Shown here in pieces: positions 7,556-16,042 of a stretch of 37,845 nucleotides of DNA; the first letter of the stretch is position 1, and every line of letters begins with the position of its first letter. The stretch is from Mycobacterium asiaticum. Its GTDB lineage: Bacteria > Actinomycetota > Actinomycetes > Mycobacteriales > Mycobacteriaceae. The stretch covers positions 1-37,845 of the forward strand of contig NZ_LZLS01000176.1 of assembly GCF_001673365.1 (NCBI RefSeq), read 5' to 3'. The notes below the pieces were generated by a model. The model searched no databases. It saw nothing but the letters and a program-made list of their open reading frames with translations, and was not told where the DNA came from. The translations under genes were made by a program, and so were the position numbers.

Positions 7556-8199
7556 CACCCAGGCCACGCGTGCGGCGACGCGTCGTGATCCGTCTCCTGG
7601 TGGCCGCGCTGATCGGCGTGGCAGTGCTGGCAGCGGTCGCGGCTACCGCGGGATGGCGCTATGCCCCCAGCCTCGGCTGGACCGCGGCGGCAGCCGTCTA
7701 CCTGGTGTGGACGTGGATCGTCGTCTTGCCGATGGACCCCGACCGCACCCGCCGTCACGTCACGCCCGAGGACCCGCCGAGCGGTTGGCTCACCGACGGC
7801 ATCATCTTGTCGGCGAGTGTGGCAAGCGTGGCCGGTGTCGCGCACTTGCTTACCGCCAGTTCGAAAGGCGGTGCGGAGAAGGACATCGCCGCGGCGGTGG
7901 GGGTGGTCAGTATCGTCGCCGCGTGGTGCGTCGTGCACACCGTATTCAGCATCCGCTACGCCGATATCTACTATTCGAACTCGGCGCGCGGCATCAACTT
8001 CAACGGAACCGAAAACCCGCGATTCCTGGACTTTTTCTATCTCGGGTTCACCATCGGCATGACATATCAGGTTTCCGACACCTCCCTGGAGACCGGAAAG
8101 CTTCGCCGCATCGCGTTGAGTCAGGCGTTGCTTTCCTATTTCTTCGGGGCGGTGATTCTGGCGGTCACCATCAATCTTATTGTCGGACTGAGTAATTAG
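7552..8199 (+). CDS. DUF1345 family integral membrane protein
   Basis: A 215-residue membrane protein with about five hydrophobic segments. After a basic start (TPRPRVRRRVVIRLL) come two helices, then WIVVLPMDPDRTRRHVTPED. The conserved block NFNGTENPRFLDFFYLGFTI, followed by GMTYQVSDT, is characteristic of DUF1345. The ATG at 7552 overlaps the amidohydrolase stop and has AGGGGGA upstream. The family is widespread in bacteria but has no settled function. Its place at the end of the overlapping TetR-exporter-amidohydrolase series suggests co-transcription. Confidence 0.9.
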   Translation: MTPRPRVRRRVVIRLLVAALIGVAVLAAVAATAGWRYAPSLGWTAAAAVYLVWTWIVVLPMDPDRTRRHVTPEDPPSGWLTDGIILSASVASVAGVAHLLTASSKGGAEKDIAAAVGVVSIVAAWCVVHTVFSIRYADIYYSNSARGINFNGTENPRFLDFFYLGFTIGMTYQVSDTSLETGKLRRIALSQALLSYFFGAVILAVTINLIVGLSN

Positions 8200-8211
8200 A
8201 ACGAAGGGTCC

Positions 8212-8227
8212 GAACCGTGACCGGTTC
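8212..8227. promoter_or_regulatory. Perfect inverted repeat between DUF1345 and MFS genes
   Basis: GAACCG (8212-8217), four bases, CGGTTC (8222-8227). It lies 12 bases after the DUF1345 stop and 60 bases before the MFS GTG. It may be an operator or a short stem ending the upstream transcript; there is no T-run after it. Confidence 0.4.
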
Positions 8228-8287
8228 TGACAAGCCGGGCAGCCAGGCCGATCAGATCGCCGAGACCGCGCAAGTACGCTCGGTCGG

Positions 8288-9727
8288 GTGCCCGAAGGAT
8301 CAATTCGCAGTCTGATTCCCGCCCGCATCGACCGGTTGCCCTGGTCGCCGTTCCATACCCGCATGGTGGTGGCTCTCGGTGTGGCCTGGATCCTGGACGG
8401 CCTGGAGATCACGGTGGCCAGCGCGGTGGCGGAAACGCTCACCGAGCCGGAGACCCTGCATCTGTCGTCGGCAGCGGTCGGATTCGTCGCCACCGTCTAC
8501 CTGGCCGGCGAGGTATTTGGTGCGCTGCTGTTCGGGCGGATGTCGGACAAGCTGGGCCGGCGCAACCTGTTCATGATCACCCTGGGTGTGTACCTGCTGG
8601 GCAGTGGTCTGACCGCCCTGACCCTGGGCAATACCGCCGGTTGGATCGCCTTCCTCTACTTCACCCGATTCATCGCCGGAATGGGGATCGGCGGGGAGTA
8701 CGCGGCCATCAATTCGGCGATCGACGAACTGATTCCGGCCCGCTTCCGTGGACGCGTCGACATCGCTGTCAACGGCACCTACTGGGCGGGCGCAATCCTG
8801 GGCACTTTGGGCACGTTCATCTTCTTGCAGGCGATCGAGCTCAGCCTGGGTTGGCGCCTGGCGTTCCTCATCGGACCAGCCCTGGGCGTGGTGATTCTGC
8901 TGGTGCGGCGCAATCTGCCCGAAAGCCCGCGCTGGCAAGTCATGAACGGCCGCATCGACGAAGCCGAGCGGACCATCAGCCACATCGAGCGCGAGGTGCA
9001 GGCCACCGGTGCCACCCTGCCGCCCGTCGACGACAGCAAGGCCATCGAATTGCGGCCGGCAGAGGAGATCGGCTACGTGGCGCTGACCCGGGTGTTGTTC
9101 CGCGAATACCCGAGCCGGGCCGTGCTGGGTGCCTCGCTGATGATCAGCCAGTCATTTTTGTACAACGCGATTTTTTTCACCTACACCCTGGTGCTGGGCA
9201 AGTTCTACGGCGTGCCGTCGGCATCCACGCCGCTCTACCTCATCGCGTTCGCGGTGGGAAATCTGCTCGGACCGTTGACGATCGGACACTTCTTCGACAC
9301 CATCGGTCGCCGGAAAATGATCGCCGGCACCTACCTCGTGTCGGGGGTGCTGCTGGCCGTGAGCGCTGCGCTGTTCCAGGCCGGGGTGCTCAACGCCATC
9401 ACCCAGACAATTGCGTGGTGCGTCATCTTCTATGTGGCGTCGGCCGGGGCCAGCGCCGCCTATCTCACCGTCAGCGAAATCTTTCCGCTGGAGGTCCGGG
9501 CGAAGGCGATCGCCGTATTCTTCGCGATCGCCCAATGCTTCGGTGCGCTCGGGCCGGTGATTTACGGCGCGCTCATCGGTGACGGTTCCAGGCCGACGAT
9601 GCTGTTCATCGGGTATCTGCTCGGCGCGGTGGTGATGATGGCCGGGGGACTGGTTGCGTGGTTTTTGGCCGTTGACGCCGAAGGCAAGTCGCTCGAAGAC
9701 ATCGCGACGCCGTTGGCGGCCCGCTAA
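8288..9727 (+). CDS. MFS transporter (sugar/aromatic-acid porter type)
   Basis: A 479-residue 12-helix symporter-like protein. Motif A is GRMSDKLGRR (residues 83-92) with a second copy at FDTIGRRKM in the middle loop. The GMGIGGEY segment and the RFRG motif after helix 4 are typical of the sugar-porter and aromatic-acid symporter branches, as is LPESPRWQV. The GTG at 8288 is the only usual start in frame, because a stop lies at 8228-8230, but no good Shine-Dalgarno precedes it. A different frame opens with GTG at 8217 and ends at 8315, so the true N-terminus may be split by a frameshift. The substrate is not evident; uptake of an organic acid is plausible. Confidence 0.88.
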   Translation: MPEGSIRSLIPARIDRLPWSPFHTRMVVALGVAWILDGLEITVASAVAETLTEPETLHLSSAAVGFVATVYLAGEVFGALLFGRMSDKLGRRNLFMITLGVYLLGSGLTALTLGNTAGWIAFLYFTRFIAGMGIGGEYAAINSAIDELIPARFRGRVDIAVNGTYWAGAILGTLGTFIFLQAIELSLGWRLAFLIGPALGVVILLVRRNLPESPRWQVMNGRIDEAERTISHIEREVQATGATLPPVDDSKAIELRPAEEIGYVALTRVLFREYPSRAVLGASLMISQSFLYNAIFFTYTLVLGKFYGVPSASTPLYLIAFAVGNLLGPLTIGHFFDTIGRRKMIAGTYLVSGVLLAVSAALFQAGVLNAITQTIAWCVIFYVASAGASAAYLTVSEIFPLEVRAKAIAVFFAIAQCFGALGPVIYGALIGDGSRPTMLFIGYLLGAVVMMAGGLVAWFLAVDAEGKSLEDIATPLAAR

Positions 9728-9742
9728 CATCCAGTCCAGTGG

Positions 9743-9765
9743 TCTCCGAGTCCGGGCCTTGGAGA
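9743..9765 (+). terminator. Candidate hairpin terminator after the MFS gene
   Basis: An 8-bp stem with one G-U pair (9743-9750 with 9758-9765) and a 7-base loop starts 15 bases after the MFS stop. There is no T-run, as is common for proposed mycobacterial terminators. It precedes the start of the large sensor gene by 69 bases. Confidence 0.4.
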
Positions 9766-9834
9766 TACTGAACGTTCGGATATTCGCATTGAGCCGCCAG
9801 TGCATGTCCAAAGCCTCATCGGAGAGGGACGTCA

Positions 9835-12800
9835 GTGGTCTTCCGCGCAGACCAGGAAATCGGTCGCGATCTGGCTGCCGTCGATTGGTCGTCCACGCCG
9901 CTGGGCCCCGTAGACGAATGGCCGCAAAGCCTTCGCACGGCGGTCAACATCCTGCTGTCGTCGCAGTTCTCCATGTGGATGGGATGGGGCCCGGAGCTCA
10001 CCTTCTTCTGTAACGCCGCCTACCGCCGAGACACGTTGGGCCGCAAGTACCCCTGGGCCCTCGGACGTCCGGCCAGCGAGGTATGGGCGGAGATCTGGCC
10101 GGATATCAGTCCACGAGTCGACCGGGTGCTGTCCACGGCTGAAGCAACCTGGGACGAAGCGTTGATGCTCATCTTGGAGCGGTCGGGCTACCCCGAGGAG
10201 ACCTACCACACGTTCTCCTACAGCCCGTTGCGGGACGAGGACGCTCGCCTGGTCGGCATGTTGTGCGTCGTCATGGAGGACACCGAGCGGGTGATCGCTG
10301 AACGTCGCATTGCGACGTTGCGTGACCTCGGCTCGGATCCAAGCGTCATACGCACCGAGCGGCAGATGCTCGACTTCGCCGCCGACCAGCTCGCCGGCAA
10401 CCCGTACGATCTGCCGTTCACCCTGACCTACTTGTTCGAATCCGACGGCGACGCGCAGCTGGCCGGGGTGAGCGGGATTTCGCACGGACACCCGGCGGCT
10501 CCGGAAACGCTGTCGAGCAGCGGAACGTCGTTGTGGTTGGTCGGGGACGTGGCGCAGGGCGGATCGGAACTGATCGACCTCGACACCACCGGCCTGGCGC
10601 TTCCGACCGGCGGTTGGAGTGAGCCGCCCAAGCAGGCGCTGGTAGTGCCTTTGTTGCAGCAGGGTGGCGCGCCGGTCGGCTTCCTGGTCGCCGCGCTGAA
10701 CCGCTACCGCGAGTTCGACGACGGGTACCGGGGCTTCATCGAACTCGTGGCCGGATACATCGCGACCGGGGTGATCAGCGCCCGCAGCTACCAGGCTCAG
10801 CAGCGCCGTGCCGAAGAACTGGCCGAGCTCGACCGAGCAAAAACCACCTTTTTTTCCAACATCAGCCACGAATTCCGGACGCCGCTCACCTTGATTCTCG
10901 GTCCGATCGACGACTTGCGCGGCCGGCTCGACGGTGTCGATGACACGGACGCGGTCCGGGCTCGCGACGAACTGGAACTCGTGCACCGCAACGCGCTGCG
11001 GCTGGCCAAGCTGGTGAACACGCTGTTGGACTTCTCGCGCATCGAGGCGGGACGGATGCGGGCCCGCTTCGAGCCCGTCGACCTTGCCGTGGTCACCGCG
11101 GAACTGGCCAGCGTGTTCCGCTCGGCGATCGAGCAGGCTGGCCTGACGTTCACCGTGGACTGCCCGCCGCTTGGAGAAGCGGTGTACGTGGACCGCGAGA
11201 TGTGGGAGAAGGTGGTGCTCAACCTGCTTTCCAACGCGTTCAAGTTCACCCTCGACGGAGCAATCACCGTGCGGGTCAGTAGCGAGGACGGCCAGGCGGC
11301 AGTGCGGGTGGCCGACACCGGGGTCGGGGTGTCCGCTGCCGAGATGCCTCGGCTTTTCGAACGCTTCCATCGCATCGAAACCGCCCAGGCCAGGTCCACC
11401 GAGGGCAGCGGCATCGGCTTGGCGCTAGTCCGGGAACTGGTCGGCTTGCACGGTGGCGATATCACCGCGGACAGTCGGGAGGGCGTGGGCACCACGTTTA
11501 CCGTCCGGTTGCCGTTCGGCGCGGCCCATCTGCCGCCCGACGAACTGGTCGAACCGGACACCGTCGCCCGGTCCTCGAACTCCGGGATCGCCGAACCGTT
11601 CGTGCAAGAAGTCTCGCGTTCGTTGCCGGGTATGCCACCGACCGTCGGCGCTTCGGTGCCGGCCGCGCAGAGCGGTACCCCGCTGGCGCGCGTGTTGGTT
11701 GCCGACGACAACGTCGACATGCGTGAATACCTGACCGGCCTGCTACAGACTGCCGGCTACGAGGTCAGTGGTTTCGGCGACGGTCAGGCGGCGCTGGATG
11801 CCATCCGCGTCCGCGTGCCGGACCTGGTCATCAGCGACGTCATGATGCCCGGGCTCAGTGGTCTGCAACTGCTGGCCGCGCTGCGGGCGGACCCGCGCAC
11901 GGCTGCGCTGCCGGTGCTGCTGTTGTCGGCGCGCGCGGGGCAGGAGGCCTCCATCGAGGGCCTGTTGGCCGGCGCCGACGACTACCTGGTCAAGCCATTC
12001 GCCGCCGCCGACCTGTTGGCCCGGGTGCGGGCCAATGTCGAGCTGGCCCGGGTCCGCAACTACCACGCGCGTTGGCGCACCGCGCTGGTGGACTCGTTGC
12101 AGGAAGCGTTCTTCGTGTGCGACGAGCGCGGCGCCGTTATCGAGATCAACTCGGCGTTCACCGAGATCGTCGGCTACGGCCCCGAGGGCCTGCCTTATGA
12201 GCCCGTCCATCCCTGGTGGCCGGACTTGCAAACCGATCTCGAATCGCCCCAGTTTCCCGACTTGCTCAGCGGCACGCACGGCACCTTCACCGTGCCGGTT
12301 ACCCACCGCGACGGGCACCGGCTGTGGGTCGCGGTCAACTTCAACTACGCCGATGACCCGGAATCCGGGCGGCGGGTCATGGTCGGTACCTTCCGCGACG
12401 TCACCGCCGAGCACTATGCGGTCCAGAGTCAGAGTGCGTTAGCTGAACTCAATCAGCAACTGGCGCAAGCGGATACGTTGAAGGACGCGCTGCAGGGAGC
12501 CGTCGAGGTGTTACACCGGGTGTGGCAGACCCGGCGGGTTCTGGCGGTGACGTTCCTCAGTGAGTCGCCCAAACAAAGCGTTCCGGATGTGGTCTGTGCG
12601 GGGGAACGCGCCCGGTGGGCCGAACTCCCGGCTGAGCACCGCCAGCAGATTGAGTCGCTGCGGGAATCAGACCTACTTACCACCAGCATCGGCGACGCGG
12701 GTGCGGCCGGAATCGCGCTGCAGCATCCGCGCGGGGTGATGGTGGTGTGGCTCGAGCTTTCCGAGCACCGGCGGTTTACTCGGGAGGACCACACGTTGCT

Positions 12801-13938
12801 GACCGTGCTGGCCGGGCGCCTCGGACAGGGACTGCAACGCGTCTACCAACTCGACGAGCAGCGCGAAACCGCTGTCGCACTTCAACATGCGATGTTGGGT
12901 CCCGCGACGTTGCCCGACGGGTTTGCCGTGCGGTATCTGCCGGCGAGCCATCCCCTGCAGGTGGGCGGTGACTGGTATGACGTCGTGGAGATCGACGAGG
13001 GGCGGGTCGCGCTGATCGTCGGCGATTGCGTCGGCCACGGTCTGGCCGCGGCCACCGTGATGGGTCAACTGCGTAGCGCGTGCCGCGCGGTGTTGCTCGA
13101 ACAGCCCAGTCCCGGTGCGGCGCTTGCTGCGATGGACCGGTTCGCCGCGCGGTTGCCCGGCGCCCGGTGCACCACCGCGTTCTGCGCGGTGCTCACTGTG
13201 GAGACCGGAGAAGTGGTCTATTCGAACGCGGGGCACCCGCCGCCCATCATGGCCTACGCCGACGGTACGACCACGCTGTTGGAGGGCGAACACGGACTGC
13301 CACTGGCGCTGCGCCCGGACTGGCCGCGGCCCGAAAGCCGGGTCACGATGCCGCCCCGCGCGACGCTGTTGCTCTACACCGACGGTTTGGTCGAACGCCG
13401 CGGCCGTTCGCTGGACGACGGTATGACGCGTGCGGCCGACCTGGTTCAAAGCGGTCGGTCCGAGGCGCTCGAAGAGGTGGCCGACCGTCTCATGTCCGCA
13501 TTGGAACCCGACGGCGGGTATCCCGACGATGTGGCCATGCTGCTGTATCGGCAGCCGGCGCCGTTGGCTATGGAGTTCACCGCCGACGTGAGCTACTTGG
13601 CTCGGAGCCGAAATGCGTTGCGAGGCTGGCTGACTCGGGCCGGCGTAGCTCCCGACCAAATTCAGGATGTGCTCACCGCGACGGGCGAAGCGGTAGCGAA
13701 CTCGATCGAGCATGGCTACCGCGACCGACCGCTGGGCACCGTGTCGCTCCGGGCGACCGCGATCGTCGACAGGTTGCAGGTGACCGTCGCTGACAGCGGT
13801 GCGTGGCGGACCCCGACCACGGAAGCCGACTTCAGTCGGGGGCGCGGGATTTCGCTCATGCGAGTCCTCATGGAGGACTTCACTATTCAGTCCAGCGGAA
13901 GCGGCACCACCGTGCACATGTACACGAGGATCACCTGA
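9835..13938 (+). CDS. Hybrid histidine kinase - PP2C phosphatase - RsbW anti-sigma kinase fusion
   Basis: A 1367-residue soluble signalling protein with no membrane segment. Domains in order: PAS (about 17-155, starting STPLGPVDEWP), GAF (about 165-330), HisKA with ISHEFRTP and phospho-acceptor His345, HATPase (N467; DTGVG 494-498; GSGIGL 524-529), receiver (D624/D625, phospho-Asp668, Lys720), second PAS (about 746-860), a GAF-like region (862-1010), SpoIIE/RsbU-type PP2C (Asp1046, Asp1049, Asp1064, Asp1183, Asp1231), and RsbW/SpoIIAB-type kinase (Glu1285, Asn1289, Asp1320-Ser-Gly, GRG 1336-1338). All key residues are present. GTG start with GGAGAGG seven bases upstream. It overlaps the STAS gene (TGATG). 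M. tuberculosis Rv1364c has PAS-PP2C-RsbW-STAS but no kinase/receiver half. Expected role: signals control the phosphatase, which controls a STAS factor and so release of a sigma factor. Confidence 0.93.
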   Translation: MVFRADQEIGRDLAAVDWSSTPLGPVDEWPQSLRTAVNILLSSQFSMWMGWGPELTFFCNAAYRRDTLGRKYPWALGRPASEVWAEIWPDISPRVDRVLSTAEATWDEALMLILERSGYPEETYHTFSYSPLRDEDARLVGMLCVVMEDTERVIAERRIATLRDLGSDPSVIRTERQMLDFAADQLAGNPYDLPFTLTYLFESDGDAQLAGVSGISHGHPAAPETLSSSGTSLWLVGDVAQGGSELIDLDTTGLALPTGGWSEPPKQALVVPLLQQGGAPVGFLVAALNRYREFDDGYRGFIELVAGYIATGVISARSYQAQQRRAEELAELDRAKTTFFSNISHEFRTPLTLILGPIDDLRGRLDGVDDTDAVRARDELELVHRNALRLAKLVNTLLDFSRIEAGRMRARFEPVDLAVVTAELASVFRSAIEQAGLTFTVDCPPLGEAVYVDREMWEKVVLNLLSNAFKFTLDGAITVRVSSEDGQAAVRVADTGVGVSAAEMPRLFERFHRIETAQARSTEGSGIGLALVRELVGLHGGDITADSREGVGTTFTVRLPFGAAHLPPDELVEPDTVARSSNSGIAEPFVQEVSRSLPGMPPTVGASVPAAQSGTPLARVLVADDNVDMREYLTGLLQTAGYEVSGFGDGQAALDAIRVRVPDLVISDVMMPGLSGLQLLAALRADPRTAALPVLLLSARAGQEASIEGLLAGADDYLVKPFAAADLLARVRANVELARVRNYHARWRTALVDSLQEAFFVCDERGAVIEINSAFTEIVGYGPEGLPYEPVHPWWPDLQTDLESPQFPDLLSGTHGTFTVPVTHRDGHRLWVAVNFNYADDPESGRRVMVGTFRDVTAEHYAVQSQSALAELNQQLAQADTLKDALQGAVEVLHRVWQTRRVLAVTFLSESPKQSVPDVVCAGERARWAELPAEHRQQIESLRESDLLTTSIGDAGAAGIALQHPRGVMVVWLELSEHRRFTREDHTLLTVLAGRLGQGLQRVYQLDEQRETAVALQHAMLGPATLPDGFAVRYLPASHPLQVGGDWYDVVEIDEGRVALIVGDCVGHGLAAATVMGQLRSACRAVLLEQPSPGAALAAMDRFAARLPGARCTTAFCAVLTVETGEVVYSNAGHPPPIMAYADGTTTLLEGEHGLPLALRPDWPRPESRVTMPPRATLLLYTDGLVERRGRSLDDGMTRAADLVQSGRSEALEEVADRLMSALEPDGGYPDDVAMLLYRQPAPLAMEFTADVSYLARSRNALRGWLTRAGVAPDQIQDVLTATGEAVANSIEHGYRDRPLGTVSLRATAIVDRLQVTVADSGAWRTPTTEADFSRGRGISLMRVLMEDFTIQSSGSGTTVHMYTRIT

Positions 13939-14249
13939 TGGCCACACCTCTGACCTTGAACACGGAACTCGGCGGGGACGGCAAGACCCGCGTGGTTGCG
14001 GCCGGGGAAATCGACCTCAGCAACATCCACATGTTCAAGCAAGCGCTCTTCGATGCCAGCGGGGATGCCGGCGCGCCGATCACCATCGACCTCGGTGCAG
14101 TGAAATACCTTGACAGCGCGGGAATCAACGCGCTTTTCGACCATGCCGAAGCGGTGGAGCACCTACATGTGGTCGTGCATCCCTTACTCGTGCGGGTCCT
14201 TACGGTCAGCGGATTTTGCAAGATCGCGACGATCGAGGCCGCGTCCTAG
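13938..14249 (+). CDS. STAS domain anti-sigma factor antagonist
   Basis: A 103-residue single STAS domain of the SpoIIAA/RsbV type. The motif YLDSAGINALF carries Asp59 and Ser60; Ser60 is the expected site phosphorylated by an RsbW-type kinase and dephosphorylated by a PP2C phosphatase, both of which are domains of the gene just upstream. The ATG at 13938 overlaps that gene's stop (TGATG), so the two are translationally coupled and probably made in fixed ratio. Unphosphorylated, it would bind the RsbW domain and free a sigma factor. It ends in a CTAG shared with the stop of the convergent cupin gene. Confidence 0.93.
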   Translation: MATPLTLNTELGGDGKTRVVAAGEIDLSNIHMFKQALFDASGDAGAPITIDLGAVKYLDSAGINALFDHAEAVEHLHVVVHPLLVRVLTVSGFCKIATIEAAS

Positions 14250-15247
14250 CCACGCCGACGGTTGAACTGCATGTCGAGGCTGCGCAGGTAGGTCTGTAAA
14301 CCCGCGTCCTGCACCGGAATCAGATGCGCTGGGGCGTGCGACTCGTTGAAGTGGGCGTGCCACATGCCCGGAGGAGTCGTGAAGGCGCCACCGGCCTGCC
14401 AGTCCACTCGAATCGGGTCGGCGATTTCGCCGCGGTCGTCCAAGTGGGTGCCCAGCAGGGTGTAGCAACCGGGCGAGGCGTCCAGGATCAGGTCAAGCGC
14501 GACCGACTGGTGCCGGTGTGGCCGCTGCTGTTGGCCGGGTGGCAGCACGCCGAACATCGCCCACAACACGTGGGTCAGTGTCAGCGTCTGCTCCTGGTCG
14601 GCGTTGGCGAGCAACACGCTGACCCGGTTCTTGTTGTTCGCTCCCGGACGTGACGCGATGCGCTCGAGTTCGGCGACGGCGTCGGCACGGTGGAATTTCG
14701 TCGGGCGAAACTTGGGCTGGGTGGCGTGCACGCCTAGGTACCGCAGCAACGGCTCGTCGTGCACCCAGTACATGGCGGTGTCGGCGTCGGCGTAGAAGAC
14801 CGGGCGTGCGCCGGCCGGCAGGGTCAGGAAGTCGCCCTTCTCCCACCGCACCAATCGACCATCGACGGCGGCCATGCCGCGCCCGTAGAGGACGTAGTAC
14901 AGCTGTGAGGTGGCGTTGGGGCTGGTGTCGATCTGCTCGCCCGCACGGATCCGCAGGAAGTTAGCCAGCAGGGCGGGGCTGGTGGCCGGACCGGTCGTGA
15001 TGCCGAGGTCGTTCGACAGGTCCAGCGGGATGACCCCGGTGGGCTCATCACGGTAGATGTCGGCATTGAACTGGGCGATCGGCATGCGCGGTGTGTGACC
15101 GGAGGCGATGGGGTCAGCCGCCTGGGTGTACTCGAAGTAGCGGGCGTCGTCGGCCCAGTCCTGAAACCGGCCTTCGAAGGTGTATTCGGCGACGTTTGCC
15201 AGTGGCGCCGGAATCGTCGGGTCCAACGTGTCGGTTGCGGTGGTCAT
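14246..15247 (-). CDS. Bicupin protein, gentisate 1,2-dioxygenase-like
   Basis: A 333-residue protein with two cupin barrels. The N-terminal one covers about residues 85-165 (SQLYYVLYGRGMAAVDGRLV, then GDFLTLPAG). The C-terminal one covers about 225-315, with PHRHQSVALD supplying likely metal-binding histidines and PPGMWHAHFNES closing the barrel. This layout resembles gentisate/salicylate 1,2-dioxygenases, which use Fe(II) to cleave aromatic rings, but the substrate is not certain. The ATG has GAGGAGG about eight bases upstream. It is divergent from an FCD-type GntR regulator and 114 bases away, so probably controlled by it. Its stop codon overlaps the STAS stop (CTAG). Confidence 0.82.
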   Translation of the reverse strand: MTTATDTLDPTIPAPLANVAEYTFEGRFQDWADDARYFEYTQAADPIASGHTPRMPIAQFNADIYRDEPTGVIPLDLSNDLGITTGPATSPALLANFLRIRAGEQIDTSPNATSQLYYVLYGRGMAAVDGRLVRWEKGDFLTLPAGARPVFYADADTAMYWVHDEPLLRYLGVHATQPKFRPTKFHRADAVAELERIASRPGANNKNRVSVLLANADQEQTLTLTHVLWAMFGVLPPGQQQRPHRHQSVALDLILDASPGCYTLLGTHLDDRGEIADPIRVDWQAGGAFTTPPGMWHAHFNESHAPAHLIPVQDAGLQTYLRSLDMQFNRRRG

Positions 15248-15280
15248 GGCTTTGCCTCCTCTTTCCCGCCGGTGATATGC

Positions 15281-15295
15281 AGATAGTATCTATCT
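15281..15295. promoter_or_regulatory. Candidate GntR (FadR-subfamily) operator
   Basis: AGATA (15281-15285), five bases, TATCT (15291-15295) is an inverted repeat in the cupin/GntR divergent gap. GTATCT also occurs twice as a direct repeat (15286-15291 and 15297-15302). This AT-rich patch in GC-rich DNA lies 34 bases upstream of the cupin start. Binding by the adjacent regulator is inferred. Confidence 0.5.
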
Positions 15296-15361
15296 TGTAT
15301 CTAAGCTGCAAATCGAGCACGCCGCTACAGTCGACATGCGATTCGGCGGCAAGGAGGCGGC

Positions 15362-16042
15362 ATGGCATCGGAGGTGGCCAGCGGGCCTCGTGCTGCCAAG
15401 GACCGGGCGCTGGATTACGTCAAGACGCAGGTGCTCACCGGGGCGTTTCCCGGTGGAGAACTCATCAGCGAAGGCGAGGTCGCAACCGCATTGGGCATGT
15501 CGCGCACCCCGGTCCGGGAGGCCTTCTTGCAGCTGGAAGCGGCTGGACTGCTGCGGCTGTACCCCAAGCGCGGTGCCCTGGTGGTACCCGTTTCACCCGA
15601 TGAAGTGCGGGCCGTGCTGGAAGCCCGGTTGGTGATGGAAGAGTTCGCGGCCGGCGCGGTGATCCGACGTGGGCCTGACGTGTGCGCCGAGGTGTTCGAC
15701 CGGCTATCCGTCGAAGTGCAGCGTCAACATGAGGCGGCAGACGCCGCGCAGCTGGCCGAATTCCTCGACTCCGATCGCGCTTTTCACAACATCACTCTCG
15801 AGGCGGCCGGCAATACCATACTGGCCGGCTTCTACTCGTCCCTGCGCGATCGTCAGATGCGGATGATCGGCGAATCGGCACGAAATCGTCAGCGCCTGAA
15901 CACAATTATCGGAGAACATCTACGCATTGCCGAAGCGCTGCGTGCCGGTGACGCCAGCGCGGCGCGTGAGGCCGTGCGGGCACACCTGACCAGCACCACG
16001 CGCGCTCTGGGGCTGGCCGAGTTGACCGGGGAGCATCGATGA
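15362..16042 (+). CDS. GntR family transcriptional regulator, FCD (FadR) subfamily
   Basis: A 226-residue regulator. The winged helix-turn-helix covers about residues 12-75, with ISEGEVATALGMSRTPVREA and LRLYPKRGALV. The C-terminal FCD ligand domain carries Asp138, His142, His186 and His208, the usual set of metal-binding residues that position a small carboxylate ligand. Start ATG with AAGGAGG five bases upstream. The stop overlaps the next gene (ATGA), so it heads a four-gene operon. Such regulators usually repress their own and the divergent operon until an acid metabolite binds; the divergent cupin gene fits that pattern. The specific ligand is unknown. Confidence 0.93.
   Translation: MASEVASGPRAAKDRALDYVKTQVLTGAFPGGELISEGEVATALGMSRTPVREAFLQLEAAGLLRLYPKRGALVVPVSPDEVRAVLEARLVMEEFAAGAVIRRGPDVCAEVFDRLSVEVQRQHEAADAAQLAEFLDSDRAFHNITLEAAGNTILAGFYSSLRDRQMRMIGESARNRQRLNTIIGEHLRIAEALRAGDASAAREAVRAHLTSTTRALGLAELTGEHR

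Noticed and set aside
9832..11370. 512-aa open frame antisense to the large sensor gene
   Set aside because: Arg/Gln/His-rich composition of a shadow frame in GC-rich DNA; the plus strand has clear PAS, GAF and kinase domains.
12673..13947. 424-aa antisense frame over the PP2C/RsbW region
   Set aside because: No recognisable domain; the plus-strand frame carries all catalytic motifs.
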